Below are positions 44,343 through 53,205 of a DNA stretch of 64,000 bases, piece by piece. The first letter of the stretch is position 1; each line of letters opens with the position of its first letter. The stretch comes from Acholeplasma laidlawii_A (GTDB lineage: Bacteria; Bacillota_I; Bacilli_A; Acholeplasmatales; Acholeplasmataceae): NCBI RefSeq assembly GCF_030166555.2, contig NZ_CP126461.2; one strand, 5' to 3'. The notes below the pieces were generated by a model. That model was given only the letters and a program-made list of their open reading frames with translations. It searched no databases and was not told the origin of the DNA. The position numbers were made by a program, and so were the translations under genes.

Positions 44343-45830
44343 ATGTTTCCTGATGATTTAAATGAACAACAAAAAATAAGACTTCAAAAAGTTGAAGACT
44401 TAAGAAAATTAGGTGTCGATCCTTTTGGACATCGCTTTGATCGCACACATTTATCAAATGAAATTCATGCTTCTTATGGTAATTTAACTCGTGAAGAATT
44501 AGAGGCTAAAGAAGTACATGTTATTATTGCAGGTCGTATTGTATTAAGACGTACCCAAGGTAAAGCAGGCTTTATCCAACTACAAGATAAAGAAGGACGT
44601 ATTCAAGTATATGTTCGTCTAGATGCAGTAGGGGAATTCCAATTTGAATTATTTAAACACTCTGATTTAGGTGATATCGTTGGTATTAAAGGTGTATTAT
44701 TTAGAACTAAAACAGATGAACTTACAGTTAAAGCAAATGAATTTGTTCACTTAACTAAAGCTATTACACCACTTCCTGATAAATTCCATGGTCTACAAGA
44801 CAAGGAAGAAGCAAGACGTCGCAGATATGTAGATTTAATTGTTAACGAAGATTCTATGCGTGTTGCAAGAACTCGTCCAAGAATTATTCGTGCATTCCAA
44901 CACTATTTTGACTCTAACGGTTTTATTGAAGTTGAAACTCCTGTACTACATCCAATTTTAGGTGGTGCTGCTGCTAGACCGTTTGTTACACACCATAACA
45001 CACTGGATATGGACTTCTACCTACGTATTGCTACAGAGTTACCATTAAAAAGATTAATTGTTGGTGGTATGGAACGCGTTTACGAAATTGGCCGTCTATT
45101 TAGAAACGAAGGGATTAGTGCTAAACATAACCCTGAGTTTACAACTGTTGAAGCTTACCAAGCATTTGGTGATGTTACAGACATGATGAAACTCGTTGAA
45201 GACTGTCTATCTAGTGTTGCTTTTGAAGTGAATGGTTCATATGATGTTGTATTTAATGATCAAACAATTCATTTAAAAGACTTTAAGCGTGCACATATGG
45301 TTGATTTAATTAAAGAACAAACTGGTGAAGACTTCTTTAACCACTATAGCCTAGATGAAGCTAAACAAATTGCTAAAAAGCATAACGTACAAGTGGAACC
45401 TCACTTTACAGTAGGCCATATCATTGAAGCATTCTTTAATGACTATGTTGAAAAAACAATCATCCAACCTACAATTGTATTTGGACATCCAGTAGAAATC
45501 TCACCACTTGCAAAATCAAATGATAAAGATCCTAGATTTACAGATCGTTTTGAATTGTTTATCATGGGTTCTGAATATGCAAATGCATTTTCAGAGTTAA
45601 ATGATCCAGTAGATCAAAAAAATAGATTCTTAGACCAATTAAAACAAAAAGAAAAAGGCGATGACGAAGCATCCGAAATGGATATTGACTTTGTTGAGGC
45701 ACTTGAATATGGTATGCCTCCAACTGGTGGTATCGGTATTGGTATTGATAGATTCATTATGCTACTTACAAATACACCAAATATTCGTGACGTTATCTTA
45801 TTCCCTCACGCTAGAATTAAAACTAAATAA
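44343..45830 (+). CDS. lysS: Lysyl-tRNA synthetase, class II
   Basis: 495 aa. N-terminal OB-fold anticodon domain (HVIIAGRIVLRRTQGKAGFIQLQD), then class II motif 2 RVYEIGRLFRNEGISAKHNPEFT and motif 3 GGIGIGIDRFIMLLTN. GGAGG lies before the ATG. It closes the tilS-hpt-ftsH-rqcP block as in Bacillus, and a clear terminator follows. Confidence 0.97.
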   Translation: MFPDDLNEQQKIRLQKVEDLRKLGVDPFGHRFDRTHLSNEIHASYGNLTREELEAKEVHVIIAGRIVLRRTQGKAGFIQLQDKEGRIQVYVRLDAVGEFQFELFKHSDLGDIVGIKGVLFRTKTDELTVKANEFVHLTKAITPLPDKFHGLQDKEEARRRRYVDLIVNEDSMRVARTRPRIIRAFQHYFDSNGFIEVETPVLHPILGGAAARPFVTHHNTLDMDFYLRIATELPLKRLIVGGMERVYEIGRLFRNEGISAKHNPEFTTVEAYQAFGDVTDMMKLVEDCLSSVAFEVNGSYDVVFNDQTIHLKDFKRAHMVDLIKEQTGEDFFNHYSLDEAKQIAKKHNVQVEPHFTVGHIIEAFFNDYVEKTIIQPTIVFGHPVEISPLAKSNDKDPRFTDRFELFIMGSEYANAFSELNDPVDQKNRFLDQLKQKEKGDDEASEMDIDFVEALEYGMPPTGGIGIGIDRFIMLLTNTPNIRDVILFPHARIKTK

Positions 45831-45837
45831 TATATCA

Positions 45838-45867
45838 AAAAACCTCCAATATTTTGGAGGTTTTTAT
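45838..45867 (+). terminator. Terminator after lysS
   Basis: AACCTCCAA/TTGGAGGTT, 9 bp, 4-nt loop, followed by a run of T. A-rich flank lets it serve the convergent minus-strand gene too. Confidence 0.9.
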
Positions 45868-45884
45868 TTGCATGACGTATTAAA

Positions 45885-46196
45885 TTAAGATATTTGTCCA
45901 ATAGTTTCCGCGATCATATAAATAAACATAACTGTATAAGAAAGCGATACTATGGATAAAGTAAATGTTATACCATTTTTTTTACTTCTTCTAATAATAA
46001 ATACTATAAGAGAAATTAAAAACATAATAATCGGTATTCTAAAGTCATAAGTAAATATAAAGCGATACATAAAATTCATATGCATAGGATCATTATTATC
46101 CAATGGCTTATTCATAAATATAAATACAACCCAAACTAATGAAAGAATAAGTACGATAAAAGACAAAATCCTGATCACTTTTTCAATATATTTCAT
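45885..46196 (-). CDS. Small three-helix membrane protein
   Basis: 103 aa, three hydrophobic segments (about 8-28, 52-68, 77-97), no recognised family. Its ATG overlaps the stop of the upstream secreted DUF6973-like gene (ATGA), so the two are coupled. A frameshifted remnant of a paralogue (FIFTYDFRI segment shared) lies at 47575-47683, showing local duplication. Confidence 0.7.
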   Translation of the reverse strand: MKYIEKVIRILSFIVLILSLVWVVFIFMNKPLDNNDPMHMNFMYRFIFTYDFRIPIIMFLISLIVFIIRRSKKNGITFTLSIVSLSYTVMFIYMIAETIGQIS

Positions 46197-47011
46197 ACAA
46201 TATCACCTACTCTCAATGGTAGGGGTATGGGTTTGTCTCGCCCTCTAAAATCTATGACTTCATAGTTAGGAATTGAAATCGGGATAATTTTATTCGTATA
46301 AGTTAGAAGTTCATCAGTTTGATATATATACTGTGTTCTATTTGGAAAAATATGAATATATCGTAAATAACTATACTCAAGTAAATAGACAGTAAGTCCC
46401 TCTAAAATTAGTTCCTCATACGTTAATGAACTCAAATTAGAATCTGAAATTTGATTAATATTATTAAGCGTGCTTGCAAAATTTCTAGCCACTAAATTGT
46501 TAATTAGATCCATAGTTTTATGTGAGATTGGGTTATCATCATAATTCTCGTGCGCAGTTGCAAAATTTTCTGCATGATATATATTCATATATTTAACCAT
46601 TAATATATTCCAGTAGGCATGCTGAAATGCATTTGCTATAGTACCGTCACCATAATCTTCAAATCTATTTTCTGTTTCAATTAATGCTATCTGTGATGAG
46701 TGATACCACAAACTAATTATTTGTATATCTGTGGTTGCTATTAAATATAACTCTTCACTGGTTAAAGGTTTTCCAAATATACTATACTGGTTAGAAGCAG
46801 TATTTACATGCTCACTATTGTTTCTTTGCTCTATAAGTATGCTTAACTTATGTCTAAACTCTATTTGATTATTATTTGTAGATTCCAATAAATTTGCTAT
46901 ATCAGAGATGTATATTTCAGTTACAAAATCATCTACTTTAGTAATTGCAAATGTATTATTGGCTGTAAATATAACTACAAATAAAAGTGCAACTATTATT
47001 ATTTTTTTCAT
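46193..47011 (-). CDS. Secreted DUF6973-like protein
   Basis: 272 aa with a signal peptide (MKKIIIVALLFVVIFTANNTFA). The middle has NAFQHAYWNILMVKYMN, ENFATAHENYDD and KTMDLINNLVARNFA. This is the pattern of DUF6973-like domains (H..YW, AHE, MDL.NN) as I remember it; the conserved His/Glu suggest a metal site and possible hydrolase activity. The signal has no lipobox Cys, so export by Sec is likely. Coupled to a small membrane protein downstream. Confidence 0.6.
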   Translation of the reverse strand: MKKIIIVALLFVVIFTANNTFAITKVDDFVTEIYISDIANLLESTNNNQIEFRHKLSILIEQRNNSEHVNTASNQYSIFGKPLTSEELYLIATTDIQIISLWYHSSQIALIETENRFEDYGDGTIANAFQHAYWNILMVKYMNIYHAENFATAHENYDDNPISHKTMDLINNLVARNFASTLNNINQISDSNLSSLTYEELILEGLTVYLLEYSYLRYIHIFPNRTQYIYQTDELLTYTNKIIPISIPNYEVIDFRGRDKPIPLPLRVGDIV

Positions 47012-47216
47012 AAATCCCCCTTGTATTTATATTATACATGAAAATCACTTTAATTTAAGTGATTTAATAAGAAAAATCAACAGCCATAGTTGACAAATTA
47101 AATTTTGTTATGAATAGATATAGCGTAACTTAGTCTGACAACAGGGGTTTATAACTTTCATAGTATTTAAGTGTACTTCACATTAAAATGTATATACTTC
47201 TTATTGATGAAGGAGG

Positions 47217-47575
47217 TAGAGACTTACATTTAACATAAGATAACAGGCTTACGATTCAAGAAGGTTTGAAACAGAGCATATCTCATAAGGCGATTGAAGA
47301 GTTGATTCTTAAAAGTCCTAGAACAGTTTCTTATGAAATAAAAAATCACATGCGTGTCAAAAATAATGATCATGCAGAATTTGTGATGAAGGAAAAGACT
47401 CAAGGGTTTGACTATTTAAAGTTTCCATTTTTTTGTGATAACTGTGGTAAGAAAAAGGTTGTTTAAGTAGTTTTTATGAATACACTCGAAGTAGTGCTAA
47501 TCTTCCTTATCTCTACACTTTAAAGCTCTCCAGAACAGGTATAAACTGTGAGCATTTAATGTGCGATTATTGAAA
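47217..47575 (+). pseudogene. IS30-family transposase N-terminal fragment
   Basis: Reads LHLT-stop-DNRLTIQEGLKQSISHKAIEELILKSP and RTVSYEIKNHMRVK, then FDYLKFPFFCDNCGKKK. That is the HTH and Cys-rich start of IS30-type transposases. After a frame break it continues YEYTRSSANLPYLYTLKLSRTGIN. A TAA within the first motif and the frameshift show decay; the catalytic DDE part is absent. Confidence 0.75.
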
Positions 47576-47683
47576 TCAGTATTCTAAAGTCATAAGTAAA
47601 TATAAACAAACCCCCAAGCATTGATAAAAAAAGTACTAATATGGTTAATGCTATATATATATCTTACCTAGTGTTTTCTTCAT
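47575..47683 (-). pseudogene. Frameshifted remnant of a small membrane protein gene
   Basis: From ATG 47683 it reads MKKTLGKIYI, then after a slip in an AT repeat ALTILVLFLSMLGGLFIFTYDFRI. The last 30 nt are nearly identical to 46030-46062 in the 103-aa gene. It is a truncated paralogue cut at the IS30 fragment. Confidence 0.6.
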
Positions 47684-47832
47684 TTTCAAACCCCCGTTTA
47701 ACAATATCATCAAGAAGTCCCCTTCCTCTATAGGTGGGGGATGAATTGATTTTTTATAGTATTTTATGATGAAATTCATGGTATAATATAGTAAATAAAC
47801 TATTCAGTATACAAGGTAAAGGACGCTCTAAT

Positions 47833-48258
47833 ATGAAGAAATTAGATAACAATAATCATTCAGTATTCAAATTAAACTTTCATCTTATTTTGGTTATAAA
47901 ATATCGAAGAAAAGTCCTTGATGAGAAGATATCGAATCGACTTAAAGAAATTTATATAAATATAGCAGAGACATATAACATCACCTTACAAACTTGGAAT
48001 CATGATGTGGATCATGTTCATATACTTTTTACGGCACACCCTAATAGTGAGATTTCAAAATTTATTAATGCCTATAAATCAGCATCTTCAAGGTTAATTA
48101 AAAAGGAATTTCCAAATATTAAGATATTTTTATGGAAAGAAGCTTTTTGGAGTAAAAGTTTTTTATTACTAACAACCGGTGATGCACCTATTGAAGTTTT
48201 AAAACAGTACATTGAAACGCAGGGGGAAGACCGTGAAAAAAATGCATATAGCATATAA
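47833..48258 (+). CDS. tnpA: IS200/IS605 Y1 transposase TnpA
   Basis: 141 aa HUH single-strand transposase. HUH motif DHVHIL with His61 and His63; catalytic Tyr126 in LKQYIETQ. FKLNFHLILVIKYRRKVL at the start and the INAYKSASSRLIKKEFP helix are typical. Excises and inserts single-stranded circles by recognising the end hairpins. It overlaps tnpB by 26 nt. All catalytic residues are present. Confidence 0.95.
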   Translation: MKKLDNNNHSVFKLNFHLILVIKYRRKVLDEKISNRLKEIYINIAETYNITLQTWNHDVDHVHILFTAHPNSEISKFINAYKSASSRLIKKEFPNIKIFLWKEAFWSKSFLLLTTGDAPIEVLKQYIETQGEDREKNAYSI

Positions 48259-49363
48259 ATTTAGGATATATCCAAACACTGAACAAAAAATACTGATTCA
48301 TAAAACAATTGGTGCATGTCGTTTTATTTGGAATCAGATGTTATCAGATAAAATAGCTCACTATGAATCAACTAAAGAAATGTTATATAATACACCAGCT
48401 CGTTATAAAAAGACATATAGTTTCTTAAATGAAGTGGACTCATTGGCACTAGCCAATCGTCAACTTCATCTAGAACGTGCATTCAAGTCCTTCTTTTCAA
48501 AACAAACCAGTTTTCCTAACTTTCAAGCAAGAAAGAAGGATTATGGCTATACGACAAACTTAGTAAATGGAAATATCAAAGTTTTAGATGGATTTATAAA
48601 ATTACCTAAACTAGGCCTCGTTAAGTTAAAGAAACATCGACACATACCAGAAGACTATAAACTACGATCAGTGACGGTATCTAAAAGTAAAACAGGTAAA
48701 TATTACATTTCAATATTATTGGATTATACAACAGTCATAACACCATGTGAAGTAAAAACTACTTTAGGTCTTGATTTTGATATGACAAACTTTTATGTAG
48801 ACAGTGAAGGTAATCGATATGCTTATCCGGAAAGTATCTTGTTGGACCAACAAAAACTTAGACGACTTCAGTCAAGCCTATCTAGAAGATACCAACCACA
48901 TAAGAAACAAAAAGATCAAAGTAAGAACTATTTTAAACAACAACATAGAGTAGCAATACTTCATGAGCGTATAACAAACAAACGTCTAGATTTTTTACAT
49001 AAACTATCAGATTCGATAGCCAAGACATCAGATAGTGTAAGTATAGAAACGCTAGACCTTAAGCAGATGGCAACCAGTAACAAACATTACGCTAAACAGA
49101 TTTCAAGATTTGGTTGGTATAAATTTATCACCTTACTTGAATACAAGTTGAACAGATTAGGTAAAGCACTAGTCAAAATAGATAAGTGGTATCCATCGAG
49201 TAAAATGTGTTGTAGATGTAGTCACGTAAAAACTGAGTTAAAACTAAGTGAACGTATATATAGTTGTGAGCATTGTAGACAAAATATAGACCGAGATTAT
49301 AATGCAGCAATCAATATAAGAAATAAGGGTTTAGAACTACTTAAAGTTAAAAACTTAGCATAA
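48233..49363 (+). CDS. tnpB: TnpB RNA-guided nuclease (IS605 OrfB)
   Basis: About 376 aa. KFRIYPNTEQK..I...IGACRFIWNQ starts the protein. The RuvC triad is intact: Asp181 in GLDFD, Glu272 in SIETLDL, Asp353/Asp355 in NIDRDYNAAI. The zinc ribbon CCRCSHVK...YSCEHC lies between. TnpB cuts DNA guided by a transposon-end RNA and helps keep the element. A GTG start at 48233 is preferred because GGGGGA precedes it by about 6 nt; the ATG three codons on is an alternative. Confidence 0.93.
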   Translation: MKKMHIAYKFRIYPNTEQKILIHKTIGACRFIWNQMLSDKIAHYESTKEMLYNTPARYKKTYSFLNEVDSLALANRQLHLERAFKSFFSKQTSFPNFQARKKDYGYTTNLVNGNIKVLDGFIKLPKLGLVKLKKHRHIPEDYKLRSVTVSKSKTGKYYISILLDYTTVITPCEVKTTLGLDFDMTNFYVDSEGNRYAYPESILLDQQKLRRLQSSLSRRYQPHKKQKDQSKNYFKQQHRVAILHERITNKRLDFLHKLSDSIAKTSDSVSIETLDLKQMATSNKHYAKQISRFGWYKFITLLEYKLNRLGKALVKIDKWYPSSKMCCRCSHVKTELKLSERIYSCEHCRQNIDRDYNAAINIRNKGLELLKVKNLA

Positions 49364-49485
49364 GTTATTAGAACCGTAGGAACTACGGGGATAGCCTACT
49401 GAGACACTAAAGAATACTTTAGTTTGGGTAGGAAGCCCCCACTTCAAACATAATAATGTTAAGTGGTGGGTAGTTCACTAACTTA
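49364..49485 (+). ncRNA. Probable omega RNA (reRNA) scaffold at the IS605 right end
   Basis: Between the tnpB stop and the right end are stacked hairpins: CCTAC...ACTAAAG-aata-CTTTAGT...GTAGG (about 49394-49432) and CCCCCACTT/AAGTGGTGGG. In known systems this region, with the end of tnpB, forms the guide scaffold and the flanking DNA after the right end supplies the guide. The exact 3' end is not determined. Confidence 0.6.
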
Positions 49486-49536
49486 TTATATATATATGAT
49501 TTGTCAAATGATAGGGTTACTCATGTGTGTCTCATC

Positions 49537-50053
49537 TTAAATTTCAATATAACTTCTGTAGCCTCTTGATTGATAATAGCTATCTGCGCCATTATGAAAT
49601 ATAAATGCACGGCCATATCTTTTTTCAGCATTTAGTGCACCACCTAAATCTCTAATAGATTTTGGTGTAGCAATCCATGATGAAGTCTTAAGATCAAAAT
49701 CTTCTAATGTTTGCATATATAGATACATGGCTTCTGTGACTAATTTTGAACCAAGTTTGTTGATATCTTTTTCAACACTTGACTCTGGTTTAAACTTCTT
49801 TCTGTCATGCCAAGCTTTCTCGTCATAACAAAAACTTCTTCTATTTGGAGACTCTTTAGAAAAATCTACATAATAAAGTTTTCCTTCAAATGCTATAACA
49901 TCAATTTCTCCACCACTATCTTCCATGTTTTGAAGGATAGTAAGTTTGTTTGGATCTTGATTTATCTTTTGAGAAACCTTATCCCAAGTAACACCCTCAT
50001 GTCTATGTGGGTGTTTTTTTAAATCTTTGTTCTAATATATCTAATAACTTCAT
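49537..50053 (-). pseudogene. DUF4256 family gene with a 1-nt frameshift
   Basis: The ATG at 50053 has GGAGG 8 nt upstream and reads MKLLDILEQRFKK before going out of frame at a run of seven A (about 50013-50019). With six A it would continue HPHRHEGVTWDKVSQKINQD, straight into the intact rest: MEDSGGEIDVIAFEGKLYYVDFS, SPNRRSFCYD, LKTSSWIATP and FIFHNGADSYYQSRGYR, the DUF4256 hallmarks. Function of the family is unknown. Full length would be about 171 aa. Either a recent mutation, a slippery tract or a base-call error. Confidence 0.85.
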
Positions 50054-50065
50054 TAAGTATCCTCC

Positions 50066-50521
50066 TTAGAGTTTTTGAAGTACAACGCCTATATTTGTAT
50101 GTTTTCCATACATAATCTTGTATTTCTTATTAATTTCTACATTTGTTACAATAATCATTTTTTCTTCATTGGTATCTAAATCTAAGAATACTTGTCCAGT
50201 ATAAACGATTTCTTTATTATCTTTAGGTGAAATGCCTCGTCTATTATATTTTGTAAATAAAGCATTGATAACTGGTAGTTTATCTTTTTTAAGCGCGCTT
50301 ATATCTAGTGTTGCACCCACTGCAATATATACACCAAATAACGCAAGTAATCCAGTAACACCGATAATAATCCAGTTAAATACCACCATCGACTCATCAT
50401 TCGCATTAACATTCATATCAAATATGGTAAACCCACATACAACACATGCTGCTAAAAAGATAAAGAGTGCGTAACGTCTTCTTGAACTAAATTTAATTTT
50501 TAATATATCTTTTACTATCAT
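50066..50521 (-). CDS. Two-helix membrane protein, unknown
   Basis: 151 aa. Two membrane helices at about 18-36 and 48-70, then a cytoplasmic or external beta-rich domain (KEIVYTGQVFLDLDTNEEKMIIVTNVE). No family recognised. Its ATG overlaps the stop of the oxidoreductase gene (TAATG), so it is co-translated with it. DUF4256 follows after 12 nt. Confidence 0.75.
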   Translation of the reverse strand: MIVKDILKIKFSSRRRYALFIFLAACVVCGFTIFDMNVNANDESMVVFNWIIIGVTGLLALFGVYIAVGATLDISALKKDKLPVINALFTKYNRRGISPKDNKEIVYTGQVFLDLDTNEEKMIIVTNVEINKKYKIMYGKHTNIGVVLQKL

Positions 50522-51588
50522 TATTTATTCTCCTTGGATACTTTAACCCATTTATTCAAACTTTGGGATTGATAAATTGCTTCTATGAGCTGCATAGAGT
50601 GTAGTCCATCTTCAAAGTTTGCATAATCTGATGCAAAGTTTTTATTTCCTATTTCATGGTAAAACTGTCTAAAGCTTTCCGTAAACGATTCTACAAACGT
50701 CACTGCTTGGTGTAGTATGCCATTTTTAAGTGTATCTATTTGCGTTATCTCAATACCTTTAAATTGCTCATTTAAGGTGGCATAGAGTATGCTTGATGTC
50801 TTATCGCCATTCGACTTAAAAGAGCCATTTAACCCTGATAGCGTATAGCTAAGGAGGTTATCATTACCAATAAGTGATTGACTAATGATTGCAGATCCGA
50901 TCGCGTTTTTATCTGTCTTATAAATGATGACACCAATATCTTCTGTATCTACGACGTTTCCACCTCTTTTTGGGTGTACTTGTTTAAATAATGCAGATAC
51001 TTCTGTAATTTTATGCCCCGATAAAAATTCTACTAAATCAAAGTAGTGTGTACCAACATCAGCAATGACTCTTGTTAAACCACCATACTTTTGGTTATCA
51101 CGCCAGTTATATACATCAGGACTAGCCGCCCAGCTTTGGGTGTATTCACCATGTATCGATATAATCGGCCCAATATCTTCTATATGTGTTTTAACAAATT
51201 GGTTGTTTGCATAAAACCTATTATGGAAGTGTATTTTAGCAACCAACCCTTTAGATTTTGCTAATTGATATAACTTAATTGCCTCATCTACATTCATCGT
51301 CATTGGTTTTTCAAGTATCACATGAAGGTTATGATTTAAAGCGTAAGATGCAATTTCATAATGTACATCATTGGATGTACAAATGTGTACAGCATCTAAC
51401 ATCTCTTTATCTATCATTTCTTTATAGTCCGTATAATAAGACTTAATACCTAGCCTTTTACTCTTTTCTTCTACTTGATGTCTAGAGCTAATGGAAACCA
51501 CATCAACATGATCTAATCGTCTTAATGCTTCTATATGAACTAACGAGATTCTTCCAATGCCAATAATACCTACTTTATATGTTTTCAT
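50521..51588 (-). CDS. Gfo/Idh/MocA-family NAD(P)-dependent oxidoreductase
   Basis: 355 aa. Rossmann start VGIIGIGRISLVHIEAL, HICTSNDVHYEIA, and the catalytic LEKPMTMN (EKP motif); the C-terminal half is the usual beta-sheet domain, with IADVGTHYFDLVEFL. Members oxidise or isomerise sugars and inositols; the substrate here cannot be told. It lies 8 nt from queG and overlaps the small membrane gene. Confidence 0.9.
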   Translation of the reverse strand: MKTYKVGIIGIGRISLVHIEALRRLDHVDVVSISSRHQVEEKSKRLGIKSYYTDYKEMIDKEMLDAVHICTSNDVHYEIASYALNHNLHVILEKPMTMNVDEAIKLYQLAKSKGLVAKIHFHNRFYANNQFVKTHIEDIGPIISIHGEYTQSWAASPDVYNWRDNQKYGGLTRVIADVGTHYFDLVEFLSGHKITEVSALFKQVHPKRGGNVVDTEDIGVIIYKTDKNAIGSAIISQSLIGNDNLLSYTLSGLNGSFKSNGDKTSSILYATLNEQFKGIEITQIDTLKNGILHQAVTFVESFTESFRQFYHEIGNKNFASDYANFEDGLHSMQLIEAIYQSQSLNKWVKVSKENK

Positions 51589-51596
51589 CTATACAC

Positions 51597-52505
51597 CTAT
51601 ATGTCAAACTTTTCTAATTTATTTAAAATATTTTGAGCATCTTCTTTATACCAATCAGGATACTTAGGATCAAGAATAGTTTTTCTAATCATATCGTTAT
51701 ATGCAACATTCTTTTGTCTAAGTAAGATGGTCAGTGCATTTCTTAAAAGTAAGGTTTTACCACGCCATGTATAGGCATGTTTTCCATATTTATCCATAAA
51801 CTCTTTATTCGTTAAATCAAACAAATCTTGGATGATGACATAAGATGTTGGCTTTTCTCTAAATGCTTCTACTTTATTTGAGTTCACACCTTTATTATAA
51901 GGGCATACGCGTTGACATATATCACAACCCATTAAAAGTGCGTTCTTGCTGATTTCATAATCAGTTAGAGCGCGTTTTTCTTGGTTATACCCACTAATAC
52001 AGGTTGGCCAATCAAAACCGTTATCTAGTGCACCTACTGGGCATGCCTTAATACATATCGTGCAATCCCCACAAGATAGTTTATTTTCTTCAATTATTTC
52101 TGGATGTTTTTCTTTCGTAAGAACTAGTCCAATAAAGAAAAAACTACCTAAGTCTTTATGAATCATTAAATTGTTTTTACCATGAAAGGCTAAACCTGTC
52201 ATTTCTAAACACTTACGCTCATTAATTGTATGATTATCCACTAATGCCTTGTATTCAATATTTAGATCTCTTAGTGCTTCATGCATCATAGAACGCATGA
52301 CATCATGATAATCATAACCATAAGTATACATCGATGCAGTTAGCTTATCCTTTTCATGTTTTAGGTATGTATTTGGATAGCCTAAGCCTACAACAAAAAT
52401 GGATTCATATCCTACGAGGTTATAATCAAATTTAATTGATTGGTATCTATCTGCATCAATAGTACCAACAAAATCAAATGCTTCTTTTAATTTATCATAC
52501 ACCAT
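51597..52505 (-). CDS. queG: Epoxyqueuosine reductase QueG
   Basis: Reduces epoxyqueuosine to queuosine in tRNA, using cobalamin and two [4Fe-4S] clusters. The two ferredoxin-like motifs are seen: CGDCTICIKACPVGAL and CDICQRVCPYNKG. 302 aa, shorter than the usual 370-380, lacking the C-terminal HEAT-type part seen in many homologues. The rest of the queuosine pathway is not in this window. Confidence 0.9.
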   Translation of the reverse strand: MVYDKLKEAFDFVGTIDADRYQSIKFDYNLVGYESIFVVGLGYPNTYLKHEKDKLTASMYTYGYDYHDVMRSMMHEALRDLNIEYKALVDNHTINERKCLEMTGLAFHGKNNLMIHKDLGSFFFIGLVLTKEKHPEIIEENKLSCGDCTICIKACPVGALDNGFDWPTCISGYNQEKRALTDYEISKNALLMGCDICQRVCPYNKGVNSNKVEAFREKPTSYVIIQDLFDLTNKEFMDKYGKHAYTWRGKTLLLRNALTILLRQKNVAYNDMIRKTILDPKYPDWYKEDAQNILNKLEKFDI

Positions 52506-52587
52506 TTAAAATCACCTAAAAGTTTATATATATGATTATAACATTATATGAGGTACCAGGTTTCAATTTAAGTCCTTTTTAAGGTAA

Positions 52588-52614
52588 GAAAAAGGAATGA
52601 TTTCTCATTCCTTT
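52588..52614 (-). terminator. Terminator overlapping the stop codon of the 187-aa gene
   Basis: GGAATGA-GAAA-TCATTCC followed by TTTTTC on the minus strand. The TGA stop is inside the 5' arm of the stem, so ribosomes finishing translation cover part of the hairpin. Confidence 0.8.
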
Positions 52615-53162
52615 ATAATTCCTAATTCATCTGCAATTTCTAAGAAGATGCTGTCAATTGGATAATACTCAATATTGAGTCTCTTAAATATTTGTAAACT
52701 CATATCATCTAGTTTTTTGTAGAGTGTTTCATCTATTTTTTCTTTGTTGGTAAGTTTTGATATGATTAATGTCTCAAAATTCAATAATTGTTCCATACTT
52801 TGTGCATCATAATTTTCTAAATCCAGAAGTTCATGTTGGAAATCTATTGTGTTTAACAATAAATTAACTTTTTTAGCGTCTACATTCATTGCTAAGTAGT
52901 CATTGTTATATACGTTAAACAATATTTTTTTGATTTCTTCCACTTGAGTATGAATATAATGAAATCCAAATGAAAAGTTGTCGTGATCATCTTCATTATA
53001 TGTAGGATCATCAATTAACTTGTTATATAGATGATCTACTACATTTAAGACATTCTCAAATCTAAATAGTAATAATGAATCTAACTGTTTTAATTTCGAG
53101 AGTAGTTCTTCATGTTCAAGTAGCCATCCAGCATATTCATTGTAGATTAATTCATGTTCCAT
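52605..53162 (-). CDS. Helical cytoplasmic protein, unknown
   Basis: About 185 aa, acidic and almost wholly helical, no membrane segment, no known motif. Contains ELLSKLKQLDSLLLFRFENV and HVEEIKKIL-like heptads. The ATG at 53162 is preferred over 53168 because GAGGT lies 6 nt before it. It stands just downstream of fba and ends in a terminator. Confidence 0.7.
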   Translation of the reverse strand: MEHELIYNEYAGWLLEHEELLSKLKQLDSLLLFRFENVLNVVDHLYNKLIDDPTYNEDDHDNFSFGFHYIHTQVEEIKKILFNVYNNDYLAMNVDAKKVNLLLNTIDFQHELLDLENYDAQSMEQLLNFETLIISKLTNKEKIDETLYKKLDDMSLQIFKRLNIEYYPIDSIFLEIADELGIIKE

Positions 53163-53205
53163 GTTCATACCTCACTAAATAATTTATTGAGTTATAAGAA
53201 TAAAA

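Larger units (their letters stand above)
47700..49485 (+). mobile_element. IS200/IS605-family insertion sequence (tnpA + tnpB)
   Basis: The left end carries an imperfect hairpin at 47719-47739 (CCCC..CCT/AGG.GGGG). The right end has a hairpin at about 49436-49470 (CCCCCACTT/AAGTGGTGGG). These are the subterminal structures recognised by the Y1 transposase; there are no inverted-repeat ends or target duplication, as expected for the family. Exact ends are estimated to within about 20 nt. Both genes are full length, so it may be mobile. Confidence 0.85.
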
